Assembly (NCBI GenBank): GCA_963575745.1
Contig: CAUYUJ010003592.1
Span: forward strand, 248,001 to 312,000
From: Prorocentrum cordatum
Lineage: Eukaryota > Sar > Dinophyceae > Prorocentrales > Prorocentraceae
Direction: 5' to 3'
DNA length: 64,000 nt
Part shown: positions 10,823 to 21,239 of the stretch, piece after piece
Position numbering within the stretch: position 1 is the first letter of the stretch
Layout of the letters: each line of letters begins with the position of its first letter
Made by a program: the position numbers and the translations under genes
Notes under the pieces: model-generated
Told to the model about the DNA's origin: nothing
The model's input: the letters and a program-made list of their open reading frames with translations, nothing else
Databases searched by the model: none

Positions 10823-12187
10823 ACCTGCAACGCAGGCGATGCGTTCACGATGCTCTTTTTTTGCTCGCTTCTTGATGCTCAGGTTGATCACTTGAGTCAC
10901 TTGAGGCCGTGGTGGCGGCGATGAATGAGCCAATGTCGGCTCCGCTCTCTCTGAGTCAGACTCTGAGGCTCAGATCTTAAGTCTCTTTTCGACAGGGCGA
11001 GCGGGTTAGGGCTGAGGCCCAGGCCCGATAGTGAGGAGAGGAGGGTCCTTCTGGACCCCGTAGGTTCGCTAGCCCCGATCGGAACACCGCCACCCGGCCT
11101 CGGCACCGAAGCCTCCAGGACCTAGGAAGGACGAGGACGAGGAGGATGAGGAAGAGGACGCGGAGGAAGGAGGAACCAGCCAGTAAGTCAGTAAGTCAGA
11201 ATCTGTTGGACGGTGGAGCCCGCGTGCCCTGCAGCTCAGCAGATGTTTCTGCAGGCAGTCTGGTCAGGAGCATGTCAGTTTATTTGCCTGGGCCCAGGAG
11301 CCCCCCGTCACTTGGCCCTTCCTCACCCTCCTCTCGTCATCTTCCTGGTCCTGCCTGCTCTTTCCCCTCCTCCTCCATCCGCCGTCCGATGTGAAGCTCA
11401 GTGCGACTCATACTTCTCCTGCTAGATCGTACTTTTCCTTCAGTTCCCTCCTCCCACTCCTTCCAACCATCTTCCCTCCTCATCCTCCTCCCAGTGCCTA
11501 GGTCCTGGGTCCTAGGACCCGAGGCCTCTCTCCTCCTCCGCCTCCTCCTCCCGGCCCCCCCCTCCTGAATCTTCCTTCCCCTCCTCCTCCTTGATGCCGC
11601 GGGCCCCAGGCTTAGTGCTTAGTGCGAGCGAGCATCCAGAGTCTGCGTGATTTTCGCGTTGAGTATTTTTGTCCAGCCTCCTATTCTGCCATCCCCCTGC
11701 CCTATAGGCCCTATGTCGCTCCTCTCCATTCTCTGTTCCATCCCGTCCCCCGATGGTGCTGGATGTTTGCTACTGCTCTGCAGCCTCGGGCCCCGGCCCC
11801 GAGAGGAGCAGTTGAATTGGTTCTCGAGTTGGGGGTGATGGCAGTTTGGGAGGGGGGGGCAGCTGGCCAGCTGGGCACATGGTTTGGCTACTGCTCTCTG
11901 GTAACATCGAGGATGGATTTGGGTGGAGGAGAACCACGGAATTTTGACAGCCAGGAGAGAGCGGGCAGTGAATGAAAAGCTCCACGCCTGGCAGCCAGGC
12001 AGTTGCTGGCTACAGTACTATATTCTAACGTGTGCGCGCCTGCACGGTCACCAACGTAAAATGATGTCCGCTTGTAGTAGCTGCTCCTTCCTACCTCCCT
12101 CCTACTGCTGCCGCTGAGACTCTCTGTCTTCTCATCTCATACCTCTCTTTCCGACACCTTTCCAGGCTCGAACCGCAGGTATACCAG
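10823..12187. other. Intergenic, no supported gene
   Basis: Begins with the 3' flank of the five-exon gene. Pyrimidine-rich around 11,290-11,600; otherwise unique sequence. Open frames are short. Confidence 0.5.
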
Positions 12188-13000
12188 GTGTGCGCCCCCC
12201 GCCGCACGCGACGCGCCAAGCCGAGCGCCACCCGTCCCTCCTGCGAGGTTGACGGGTGTATGCCATCCCGCGATGACAGGGCGAGCAGCGGCCTTCGGTC
12301 GCGCTCCCCTCGGCGTCCTCCTCGGCTCCAGCTTCGTGGCTCTCTTAGGACTCTTCGCTCTCTTCAGCTCGCGGAATCGGCTGTCGCAGTGCATCGCTCC
12401 CGGCTGGGGGCGGACGACCCCGCAGCTATCGGAATCGACCCTTTCCTCCACCAGGCCTACGGCGTCCACGATGCCGCTCGCCGCCTCCAAGCCCTTCAAC
12501 ATGCCGAACACGTCGAGCGACGCGCTCGTGTCGAGGCAGGGCCCTGCCCTACGCACTTCCAGCGGTACATGGACCACATGGGTCAGGCGGTGGCGTTGGC
12601 CGCAGACCTGGTTTCCGCAAGGGCCGACTTCCTGCGGTTCACAGGCCAGCACATCATCTTTGCCAGGGACGCTCTTGGGGACCTGGTCCGCGATGGCCCA
12701 CGCGTCGTTCCGCCGCCTCAAGATCCCAGTCCTAGCGTCACTCCGTGGCCTCAAGAACCTAGGTACGTTCGAACCCATCTTCCTGGCAGTGGATCAGCCA
12801 CAGGCCCGACGGGCCCATGCAGCACGACTTCATCTACTCCGAGGGCCTCTACAACCGGCCCGCGTTGCTCTCGTGCGACGCGGAGGGCCTGGCTAGTCAG
12901 CCAGGCACGGCCACCACGCGCTGGTCCTCCAGCCCCCCGTGGGCGGCTGCTGGAGGGCCTGCTGGCGCGCGCCGTCAAGTACGCCAGCTCCGCGCCGTGA
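12188..13000 (+). CDS. Candidate upstream exons of the Arg/Ser-rich gene
   Basis: The plus strand is open in overlapping frames. The most protein-like is at about 12,420-12,700 (HQAYGVHDAARRLQALQHAE, then MDHMGQAVALAADLVSARAD). In another frame 12,810-12,900 reads MQHDFIYSEGLYNRPALLSC. Both are preceded by AG-ending pyrimidine tracts and could be exons feeding the exon that starts at 13,090. I could not settle boundaries or phase, and no family is recognised. Confidence 0.3.
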   Translation: MCAPRRTRRAKPSATRPSCEVDGCMPSRDDRASSGLRSRSPRRPPRLQLRGSLRTLRSLQLAESAVAVHRSRLGADDPAAIGIDPFLHQAYGVHDAARRLQALQHAEHVERRARVEAGPCPTHFQRYMDHMGQAVALAADLVSARADFLRFTGQHIIFARDALGDLVRDGPRVVPPPQDPSPSVTPWPQEPRYVRTHLPGSGSATGPTGPCSTTSSTPRASTTGPRCSRATRRAWLVSQARPPRAGPPAPRGRLLEGLLARAVKYASSAP

Positions 13001-13089
13001 GCCGGCAAGCTCTTTTCGCATCCAGCTTTGCTTTCTATGCCCGCTTGCTTGCAGTCTTTATTGTATTCGGGTATCACAAGTCACTGCAG

Positions 13090-15180
13090 GTTTCTAAGGG
13101 ACAGCCTAGGTCTCGCTCGCCGCATCAGCGTCGCGGCTGCTCGGACCGCGATGCTCGCAGGCCCGATCGCAGCAGGCGGTCTCGTGATGGCCCTTCGGAC
13201 GACTCTGACGGCGACCTGCCTGCTGATGAGTCAGGTCGCACAACTCAGCCCAGTTTAGAAAATGGTCACAGCACGCTCTTCGTTTGCGCCCAGCAGCGGC
13301 CCCTCCAGTGGTTCACTATACAGATCCCACGGCGAGGGCTCCGCGTCTGCGACGTCATAGACTGCGTTCGTAGGGATCACTTCCCAGACCTGCGCGACAA
13401 ACAAGCAGGACTCTTTGCCTTCGTGGCGCCGCCGCCTGGCTGCGTCGGCCCCGCTACAGGACCTCCTGCCAGCATGCGCTTGCCCAATCACCTTCGCATC
13501 TGTGCAGGACCGAAGTTGAGCGATCGATTATTTTCTCTCTGGATCGGGTTTCCCGAACCATCTCGCATGATGGAGGGAGCCGCTGAGTTCCTCTGTCGCT
13601 CAAGCGCTCCAGCTGCGCCAGCGGGCCCAGTGCGCGCTCCAGATGCGCCAGGGCCAGGGCCGCCAGGGCCAGGGCCGCCAGCAGGCCCAGTGCAGCACCC
13701 GTCCTCCGGTGCAGCAGGCCCAGTGCAGCACCCGTCCTCCAGTGCAGCAGGCCCAGTGCAGCACCCGCCCTCCAGGGACTCCAGTGCGCCTAACTCCCAT
13801 GCCCCATGGGCCGACGTTTTCCCAGGCTCTGTTTCTGGGGCCACCGCCAAAAGCAGGGGCTCTCCGCCGCCTTTAAAGTCTTCTCCGCGTTTGCCGCTCA
13901 TACTGCCACCTTTACCCTTGGCACCCTTAATTAACTTAAGTCCCCCAGTGGCTGCCACAGTGGCTTCGGCCCCGGTCTTCTCGGGTCATACGGGCCACGC
14001 CGCGCACTTTAATTCTTTGCCACAGTTTGCTTGTGAGCCCCCGGCCTCAGGGCCGCCGCCAAGTCAGCAGCTGCCGCCAGAGTCTGCAGAGTCTGCAGTG
14101 CCAGAGGAGTCAGGCAGCTCGTCACGCGCGTCTTCTGCCCCGCGCGAGGGCCGCAGGTCAGCCAGGTCACCCAGCCCAGTCAGGACAGTCAGAGTCAAGG
14201 GCAGCGGCCAGAGCGGCCAGAGAGATCGAAGTTATCACGTCGCCCGTGCCGAGTATCACCTAGCCATGTGCCACGGGCCTGGCAGCGATCAGTCGAGCCT
14301 CCGGCACCGCGAGGATCCCAGGCAAGATCCCCCGCCCAAGGAGGCAAGTGGAGACAGGGCCCGCAAGTCGCCAGGCCGTGCGTGGGGCTCCCAAGATGGC
14401 TGGAGGAAGCACGAGGCGCAGATGGCGCCCAGGGCCAGGGCGGCCAGGACTGAGGAGCCTCGGGAGCGTCGCCGCGAGCGAGACCGAAGGCGGCCCTCAC
14501 CCCCTGCGCGGCGCGTTTCTCGAGGCGCGGCTCGAGAGCGTCGAAGGGAGCCTTACCGCCTCGTCTCGGTCAGCCGTTGCTCGTCGCAGCCTGCCGCTAG
14601 GTCTAGGTCTAGGCGCTCGAGGCGCGACGCGTCTCCCCGCGAAGCTCGCCGCCCTGCTGCAGCTGAACGTTCGGCCAGCCGCCCGCTTCTCCGGCGCAGA
14701 CGCCGCCCCCCGACCGACGACAGTGCTGCCGCACAGCCCGAGGAAGAGGCGCCCAAGTCAGCTCCTCAGGAGTCGCCGCCGCAGCCCCTGAAGGCTGAGC
14801 CTGAGAAGACCCGTCCTGTCATGCCGCCGCCCGCAACTGTGGAGCCGCCAAAATGCGCGACGTGCCACCAACGACGTTGGCCAGTATCTAGGAGCAACAG
14901 TTGCAAATACCATTGCAGCGAGTGCAAGCCTTCCATGCCGACTTGCAGCGACTGTCATAACACCACGTGGGATGGAGTGTGGCGCGGCAGGCGCTTTCTC
15001 GCGGCAGGCGTAGGTTTCATGTGCACGGGCTGCTGGATCGCCGATACCATCAGTGACCAGGAGCAGGAATTGTGGGTCAAATGGTGCGCGAAGCGCGCCG
15101 AGCAGTATCCTGGCGTCTTCGCTGATCCGATGACATTTCTCGAGGAGACGCATCCTTCAGGGACTGCGACTCCTAAGTAG
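13090..15180 (+). CDS. Arg/Ser-rich protein with Cys-rich C-terminal domain
   Basis: A long exon following CACTGCAG, open for about 697 codons to TAG at 15,178-15,180. It begins with an RS-type stretch (SRSPHQRRG, RRSRDG), followed by a globular segment (STLFVCAQQRPLQWFTIQ, CDVIDCVRRDHFPDL). Next are Pro/Ala/Gly-rich repeats: three copies of an 11-residue unit with GPVQHPSS at about 13,680-13,770. A second large Arg/Ser region follows (about 14,110-14,760). The C-terminus has paired cysteines (CATC, CKYHCSEC, CSDC, CTGC) typical of a zinc-binding domain. RS regions occur in splicing and RNA-binding proteins, so an RNA-related nuclear role is plausible, but no RRM is visible. The amino-terminus is probably in upstream exons. 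The last 172 bp are repeated in tandem after the stop. Confidence 0.6.
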   Translation, partial: VSKGQPRSRSPHQRRGCSDRDARRPDRSRRSRDGPSDDSDGDLPADESGRTTQPSLENGHSTLFVCAQQRPLQWFTIQIPRRGLRVCDVIDCVRRDHFPDLRDKQAGLFAFVAPPPGCVGPATGPPASMRLPNHLRICAGPKLSDRLFSLWIGFPEPSRMMEGAAEFLCRSSAPAAPAGPVRAPDAPGPGPPGPGPPAGPVQHPSSGAAGPVQHPSSSAAGPVQHPPSRDSSAPNSHAPWADVFPGSVSGATAKSRGSPPPLKSSPRLPLILPPLPLAPLINLSPPVAATVASAPVFSGHTGHAAHFNSLPQFACEPPASGPPPSQQLPPESAESAVPEESGSSSRASSAPREGRRSARSPSPVRTVRVKGSGQSGQRDRSYHVARAEYHLAMCHGPGSDQSSLRHREDPRQDPPPKEASGDRARKSPGRAWGSQDGWRKHEAQMAPRARAARTEEPRERRRERDRRRPSPPARRVSRGAARERRREPYRLVSVSRCSSQPAARSRSRRSRRDASPREARRPAAAERSASRPLLRRRRRPPTDDSAAAQPEEEAPKSAPQESPPQPLKAEPEKTRPVMPPPATVEPPKCATCHQRRWPVSRSNSCKYHCSECKPSMPTCSDCHNTTWDGVWRGRRFLAAGVGFMCTGCWIADTISDQEQELWVKWCAKRAEQYPGVFADPMTFLEETHPSGTATPK

Positions 15181-15354
15181 CGTAGGTTTCATGTGCACGG
15201 GCTGCTGGATCGCCGATACCATCAGTGACCAGGAGCAGGAATTGTGGGTCAAATGGTGCGCGAAGCGCGCCGAGCAGTATCCTGGCGTCTTCGCTGATCC
15301 GATGACATTTCTCGAGGAGACGCATCCTTCAGGGACTGCGACTCCTAAGTAGCG
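15008..15354 (+). repeat. Perfect 172-bp tandem duplication across a stop codon
   Basis: The segment starting GCGTAGGTTTCATG at 15,008 is repeated without a visible mismatch from 15,180, period 172 bp. The first copy is the C-terminal coding end of the Arg/Ser-rich gene including its TAG. The second copy follows immediately and would be 3' untranslated. Identity this high implies a very recent event or an assembly artefact. Confidence 0.95.
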
Positions 15355-16439
15355 CGCCAGCAGCTTCGCCATGCCATGCCCAGTTCGGCGCCCGGGGCCC
15401 AGCGTTGCCAGCAGTGTGGCGCCCAGCGATTCCATCAGCGCTCAGCGATGCCAGCAGCGCCGTTTTGGTGCCCGGCAGTTCGTCGGCCCGGGGCCGCAGG
15501 TGTGGGCAGCGCCGTAGGGCTTAAGGCTTAGACGACGGACGACGACGACGGACGACGACGACGACGACGGTGACGACGACGACGACGACGACGACGACGG
15601 ACGGCGACGGCGACGAGACGACGACGACGCTGCATCCAGAATCTGGAACCTGTCCGCGGTCCTTCCGAGTGCAGGCAGCCACTATCACTACCAGACAGTG
15701 CAGCACAGCGCAGCAGCGCAGCAGCGGCGCAGCACAGCGCAGACCCTACCAGACACAGTGCAGACCCTACCAGACAGCACCACGGGCCTGGCACAGCGGG
15801 GCTCGAGTGACTTCAGGTCAGCTTAGCGCGCCATTTTGGCTGCGGTCTAGGCTGGCTCGCCTTCGCTTTTAAGTGGCCGTGGGCCGCCCCAATCGCACTC
15901 CCTTTGTGCCGCAGCGGCTGCGCGCCGCAGCGTGAACTTCACGCCAGAAATAATGAGCGTCCCATCCATCCACCCATCCCCTTCGGGTCTTCCGTTCCGT
16001 TCTGTTCCACTCCCTTCTCCCTCACTCGTCCCACTCTCCTCTCATCCTCTTCTCTCCCTCCTCTCCAGGTCCCCTTCGCGAGCCCTTGGAGGAGGGCATG
16101 GAGAGCGAGGATGAGGATTCGGATGATGAGGAGGAGGGGGGAGGAGGAGGTGAGGCCAGGCGGCCAGGAGGAGGAGAAGGAAGGCTGGTCTCATCATCGA
16201 GACGGGGTAAGAGGAGGAGGGAGGGGGGGAGGGAGGGAGAGAGGAGGAGGGAGGGAGGAGGAGGGAGGTTCAGACAGAGCGTCCTCACCCCCCTCCCATC
16301 GTTCGTCGGCCCCTATTATCTTGTCCTGTTCCCTTTGGTATATCATTTCATCTCCGCCCCTTGTCCTACCTACTATTCCAACACAAACTAACACTATTCT
16401 ATCACAAACTAACACTATATAATACAATCTCATCCCCTA
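15355..16439. other. Noncoding, (GAC)n and GGA-rich repeats
   Basis: Contains a (GAC)n tract at about 15,535-15,630, short GCAGCACAGC-type repeats at 15,690-15,780, and a pyrimidine-rich then GGAGGA-rich block at 16,000-16,270. No supported gene. Confidence 0.6.
15831..15841 (+). other. Possible spliced-leader relic
   Basis: Eleven bases, CCATTTTGGCT, match the internal part of the dinoflagellate spliced leader (…CCATTTTGGCTCAAG) exactly, but the following bases GCGG do not match CAAG. No gene starts clearly downstream, so this may be chance. Confidence 0.25.
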
Positions 16440-16757
16440 CCCACACGGCTACCCCACCAAACCAAAACACATGATGACGACAACACCGAACCTCATATCT
16501 AATACACAACAGTCTACTACAAGTTCAGCAGTATTGATTTTGATATCAAATGTCACACAACAATTTTTACTACACAACGTCGAAACCACACAACGCATTC
16601 ATACATTTCTATTACAAATATCACAACGTCAAATTCAACATGTCTAGACAAGTGTACAATTCCGAAATCTATATGTCTACACGCGTCGCAACGTCAAACT
16701 CAACATGTCTAGACAAGTGTACAACTCCTGAATCGACACAAGTCGCAACAATTTAAT
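16440..16757. repeat. AT-rich island with tandem repeat
   Basis: A sharp shift to AT-rich sequence. It contains two copies, about 70 bp apart, of a segment beginning AACGTCAAATTCAACATG and including TCTAGACAAGTGTACAA. No coding potential seen. Confidence 0.75.
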
Positions 16758-16758
16758 G

Positions 16759-16783
16759 GATCATGGCCAGGCAACATAAGCAG
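16759..16783 (+). repeat. Copy 2 of a short dispersed word
   Basis: Same 24-bp word as at 838-861, here at the right edge of the AT-rich island. Confidence 0.5.
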
Positions 16784-16799
16784 GTTCGCAGCGCCTTAA

Positions 16800-17570
16800 C
16801 TTTGGGTCTAGTTTACTATGATTTATGTCTCCAGAATCCTCCTGTAGGAGGACATGCCCGACCTACCCCGAGCCCCACCCCGCATACCCTGGCCTCCTTG
16901 CCCTCTCTGTTCTCCCCCCTCTTCTCCCTGGCCTCTCTGCCTCCCCCCCCCGTTTGGCTCGCTGGCCCCCCCGTCCCCCCCCCGAAGGCTTCGGATCGCG
17001 TCAGTGAGTGTCGCGTCGTCGTCGTCGTGTCGTCGTGGCCTCTGGCGTTCACCCTGTTGCCCCCCCCCCCCTCTCAGGGCCAGGCTTCGGATTGTTTTGT
17101 TTGCTCGTGTCGTCGTGGCCTCTCCTGGGCCCCCTGTGGCCTCCCCCCTCTGGCCCGCCCCCCCCTCTCGCCCCCCTCTCCCACTCCCTCCTGCGCCCCC
17201 CCCCTCCCCCCCCTGTCGTTCCCCCCCTCCCCTCCCCCCCCCCGGCCTGGCCTGCCTGGCCTCCCTGGTCTCGCCGGCTCTCTCCCCCAGGGCTCTGGGT
17301 GGCGTCGTGTTCGTGCCGTCGTCGTGTCGTCGTGGCTTCCCTCTGCCCCACGGTCCGTTTTCTCGTGTCGTCGCGTCGTCGTGCCAGGCTTCCCGGGTGG
17401 CCCCCCTCTGCCCTGGCCCCCCTGGCCTCCACGCCTCTTCCGTATACAGAAGTCCCCCCCTGTCCCACCCCGAGGCCAGTTTTGAGGGCGGGCGGGGCGT
17501 GTCGCCAGAGACCTCCTCACCATGCATGATTCGGAAGCTTAGGAATCGGCAGCAGTTTCACAGATGGAGG
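16800..17570. other. C-rich low-complexity DNA, no gene
   Basis: Long C-runs alternating with CTGGCC and CGTCGTCGTG words. All frames are open for long stretches on both strands because stop codons are rare in such sequence. None looks like protein. Confidence 0.7.
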
Positions 17571-17690
17571 GCGGGAAGTTTTCAACATGTGGCTCTCGCC
17601 TTAGCGCCGCGCACCCACGTTCTACATCTAGCTTGGCGAGGGACCCAAGCATATGCAGTTCTGAGTAACGCAGTTGTGAAATGTCATCTC
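17571..17690 (-). repeat. Dispersed repeat R2 fragment
   Basis: Contains TTCAACATGTGGCTCTCGCC followed by TTAGCGCCGCGCAC, the core of a dispersed unit of about 75-80 bp also present at 19.3-19.6 kb and, in opposite orientation, at 51.1-51.3 and 52.8-53.1 kb. Confidence 0.7.
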
Positions 17691-19275
17691 TGGTGAAGCT
17701 CCCTATGGTGCCACGAAACGTGTGAGGGGTGTGCCGAAGTGGGTGAGGGGAACGCATGTGGTCGGTGGCACTGGGGCCTTCCGTGGAGCTCCCTATGGGG
17801 CCACGAAGCGTGTGAGTGGTGTGCCGAAATGGGTGGCGGGGCCAAGCGGACTCTGCCACTGGGGCCTTCGGTGAGGCTCCTTATGTGGCCACGAACCGTG
17901 TGAGGGGTTTCTCGAAATGGAGCGGCGGCGGCATGCGGACCCTGCCACTGGGGCCTTCGGTGGACCTCCCTATGGGGCCACGAACCGTGTGAGGGGTGTG
18001 CCGAAATGGGGCGGTGGCGCCATGCGGACTCTGCCACGGGGTTTTCGGTGGAGTTCCCTGTGGGGCCACGAAACGTGTGAGGGGTGTGCCGAAATGGTGC
18101 GGCGGCGCCATGCGGACCTCGCCGCCGGGACCTTCGGTGGGGCTTCCTATGGGGCCACGAACCGTGTGAAGGGTGTGCCGAAATGGGGCGGCGGCGCCAT
18201 GCGGACCTTGCCACTGGGGCGGGCCTTCGGTGGGGCTCCCCGTGGGGCCACGAACCGTGTGAGGGGCGTGCCGAAATGGGGCGGCGGCGCCATGCGGACC
18301 CTGCCACCGTGGATTTCGGTGGAGTTCCCTACCGAGCGACGAACCGTGTGAGGGGTGTGCCGATTCTGGGCGGCGGCGCCATGCGGACCCTGCCACTGGG
18401 GATTTCGGTGGAGCTCCCTATCGGGCCACGAACCGTATAGTATGAGGGGTATGCCGAATTGGGCTGGCGGTGCCATGCGGACCCTGCCGCTGGGGCCTTC
18501 GGTGGGACTTCCTATGGGGCCACGAACCGTGTGCGGGGTGTGACGAAATGAGGCGGCGGCGCAATGCGCACCCTGCCACCGTGAATTTCGGTGGAGCTCC
18601 CTACCGGGCCACGAACCGTGTGAGGGGTGTGCCGATTTTGGGCGGCGGCGCCATGCGGACCCTGCCACTGGGGACTTCGGTGGAGCTCCCTATCGGGCCA
18701 CGAACCGTATAGTATGAGGGGTATGCCGAATTGGGCTGGCGGTGCCATGCGGACCCTGCCACTGGGGCCTTCGGAGGGGCTTCCTATGGGGCCACGAACC
18801 GTGTGCGGGGTGTGCCGAAATGAGGCGGCGGTGCCGTGCGACTCTACCACCGGGACCTTCGGTTGGGGCTTCCTATGGGGCCACGAAACGTGTGAGGGGT
18901 GTGCCGAAATGAGGCGGCGGCGCCATGCGGACCCCGCCACCGGGACCTTCGGTGGGGTTTCCTATGGGGCCACGAAATGTGTGAAGGGTGTGCCGAAATG
19001 AGGCGGCGGCGCCATGCGGACCTCGCCACCGGGACCTTCGGTGGGGCTCCTTATTGGGCCACGAACCGTGTGAGGGGTGTGCCGGAATGGGGCGGCGGCG
19101 CCACGCTGTCCCTGCCACTGGGGCCTTCGGTGGGGTTCCCTGTGGGGCCACGATCCGTGTGAGGGGTGCAGGTGTGCCGAAATTGGGCGGCGGTGCCATG
19201 CGGGCCCTGCCACTGGGGCCTTCGGTGGAGCTCCCTATGGAGCGACGAAGCGTATGAGGGGTGTGCCGAAAGCGG
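17690..19275 (-). repeat. 90-bp satellite R1, array 3 (inverted)
   Basis: About 17 copies of the 90-bp unit, here reading ACGAACCGTGTGAGGGGTGT and CACTGGGGCCTTCGGTG, the reverse complement of arrays 1, 2 and 4. A three-unit higher-order repeat is visible: copies carrying CGTATAGTATGAGGGGTATG occur at about 18,428 and again at about 18,706, with near-identical neighbours. Open frames across the array are periodic by-products, not genes. Confidence 0.9.
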
Positions 19276-19339
19276 AGACCAGAGGCAGAGATGGGAGGAG
19301 AGGCGCGGATGTGAAGATGAGGGGGGGAGGGAACGCGGG

Positions 19340-19575
19340 GTGCTGTCTCTTCAAAACGAGGACCCAGCACCACAGTGTGGTTGGGGCAAGTTGCAAGAGT
19401 TTCACGGTTGAGGACTGCCCGTTTTGAAAATGTGGCTCTCGCCTTTGCGCTGCGCGCATTCGTTTGAAGCAATTGCAAGAGCTTCACGGAGTGAGGTTGG
19501 TTCTTGTTTAAAGTGTGAATCTCGCCCTAGCGCCGCGCACATCGATTTCTACAAATTGCGAGAATCTCACGGCTT
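19340..19575 (-). repeat. Dispersed repeat R2 cluster
   Basis: Two to three diverged copies of the 75-80 bp R2 unit (AATGTGGCTCTCGCCTTTGC, AGAGCTTCACGG), inverted relative to those at 51-53 kb. Confidence 0.7.
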
Positions 19576-19905
19576 CCCATGATCAACGTACCAGAAATTA
19601 TGTTTTGGAAGGATCCATGATTATGCGGGTGCTACAGTTACGTCGATTCGCTGTGTTGAAGCCCCAAGAAGAGGCGTTCTGGCACGAGTTAGGATCGCCA
19701 AAACGCCACAGTCAGGTTGATGCGTGGCGTTGGACTCCCGAGAACAATGTTTTGGCATGCTTCAGGGTCTTCACACGGTTGTCTTCAATGAGGCAGTTCC
19801 CTGAATGGAAATGAATCGTTGTAGGGGCTTATGGAGAGGGAGCTTGGAGGGAGGATTTATTCCCACATCGTTGATGACTCTAGGATTTACACTGGTCCTC
19901 ATCTT
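19576..19905 (+). repeat. Dispersed repeat R3, copy inverted to 52.4-52.7 kb
   Basis: Aligns by eye with the minus strand of 52,440-52,735. Shared words include GACAATGTTTTGGCATGC (AACAATG here), GGCAGTTCCCTGAAT, AAATGAATCGTTGTAG and GAGCTTGGAGGGAGG. Both copies run into a (CCT)n tract on this strand sense. A more diverged copy seems present at 50,816-51,030. Confidence 0.7.
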
Positions 19906-19912
19906 TTCCCTC

Positions 19913-19992
19913 CTCCTCCTCCTCTTCCTCCTCCTCCTCTCTCCTCCTCCTCCTCCTCCTCCTCCTCCTCCTCCTCCTCCTCCTCCTCCTCC
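19913..19992. repeat. (CCT)n microsatellite
   Basis: Long, nearly perfect CTC/CCT tract. Confidence 0.9.
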
Positions 19993-20042
19993 CCCACTCC
20001 CAGGGCGTCGGAGGGTCTTCATGGTGTTTTGCTCGTGCCGTC

Positions 20043-20460
20043 GTGGCCGAGGCGGCTCAGAAGTGGCCAGGTGTGACCTCCTGCGAGGTCGCGGTGGCCA
20101 GGCTGGACGGAGAGCCAGCGGGCCGCCTTCTCAACAGGCAGTGGGCCGTCTCGCACGGCTTGGCCACAGACCAGGGGTACTCCAGATTTCGTAATAAAAC
20201 GGAGGGGGGCCTCATTTCGGGGGGGGTCTCTTCCAGGCTATCTTGGAGGGCCTGGGGGGTCTGGGGACGATGTTTTGGAGGGTTCTCCCACGGGGGAGGT
20301 CTGAAATGGCTTGTCTTGGAGGGTCCAGACCCCCTCCCTTTTAGTACGAAATCTGGAGTACCTGTTGTGTGGCGGCGTGCCGCCGTGCACGCGCACTTCC
20401 CCAATGCCAGCAGACCTCCGCGCCGGCACCATCCCCCACTGCTCCGTGTCCGTACCCAGG
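20043..20460 (+). CDS. Candidate exons flanking an introner-like element
   Basis: Left of the inverted-repeat element, frame 1 reads VTSCEVAVARLDGEPAGRLL and ends GLATDQ. Right of it the sequence reads YLLCGGVPPCTRTSPMPADL and continues to about 20,460. Removing the bases between CAG at 20,172-20,174 and TAC at 20,359 joins these two in frame (…ATDQ-YLLCGG…). No family is recognised and neither end of the gene is defined, so the joined exon model is tentative. Confidence 0.3.
20176..20362. mobile_element. Introner-like element with terminal inverted repeats
   Basis: Left arm 20,176-20,209 starts GGTACTCCAGATTTCGTA. Right arm 20,330-20,362 ends TACGAAATCTGGAGTACC. The arms match over about 30 bp with a few mismatches. 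The element is about 187 bp with a purine-rich interior. The outer ends supply GTAC at the left and GGAG at the right, usable as splice sites. No obvious target-site duplication was found. Confidence 0.55.
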
Positions 20461-20469
20461 CAGGAATGT

Positions 20470-21146
20470 GTGGGCTCCCAGATCCCACTCTTCCTTTTCA
20501 AGGCCTTCCTACTTCAATGGTCGAGTGGCTTCACCTGTTCCGTCCTCTTTTAGGGGGCGAACGGACACCCAATCTACGTTCAACGTCTTCCTACTCCATG
20601 TTTGCACCCACTTCGTCCGACTGGTAGGTACCTGTTGTATCCGCCGCCTGCCAACGCCGCCGAATACCGATCCCTCAGACGGTGGTCGTGGATAAACCCT
20701 TTTTTGCATCCTCCGGGGAGGTTGGAAAGACAACACATGCGGACCAGGCTCGGTTGTGTTGCGCGCTCAGGGATTCCAGCAGTATCTCTTTCGCCGGGCC
20801 GTGCCAAGCTTGAAAGAGGACAGTGCGCAATCGTTGGGCTGCCATGGAGGCATCTCTCTCTGCGGCCTTGGCATGGGCTCCCTCTTTGTATTTTGCGGGG
20901 CCACGCGAGCACGATTTTCCATACTCTGGCCAGTCTGTCCGCAACGAGCCCAGTCCTTCGTATTCCCGGCTTCCCCACTGTCTTGGCGTGTCAAAAGGGG
21001 GGGAACAAAAGCCACAAGGACACCAAGCAGTCGTCGACTCCAAGGGAGAAGGATGCGGCTCCACGACTAAGGGAACAGGAAGCACTGTGGGGGATGGCAT
21101 TCCTTGGAGCGTCCATGGGCCCCTTCGGTGTGGTGTCTCCACCTCG
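20470..21146. other. No supported gene
   Basis: Unique sequence with several medium open frames on both strands and no recognisable motifs. Confidence 0.45.
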
Positions 21147-21232
21147 GGAGGCCCTCGAGTAGGGTTGTGAATTTGAAGGGTTGCGCTGACCCAAGACGGT
21201 CGGTCTCCACGCCCCCTGTCCTTTGATTCCTA
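21147..21232 (+). repeat. Dispersed repeat R4, inverted to 48.3-48.4 kb
   Basis: Shares CCCTCGAGTAGGGTTGTG, GCGCTGACCCAAGACGGTCG and GTCTCCACGCCCCCTGTCCT with the minus strand of 48,312-48,400, with only small differences. Confidence 0.85.
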
Positions 21233-21239
21233 TATAAAG

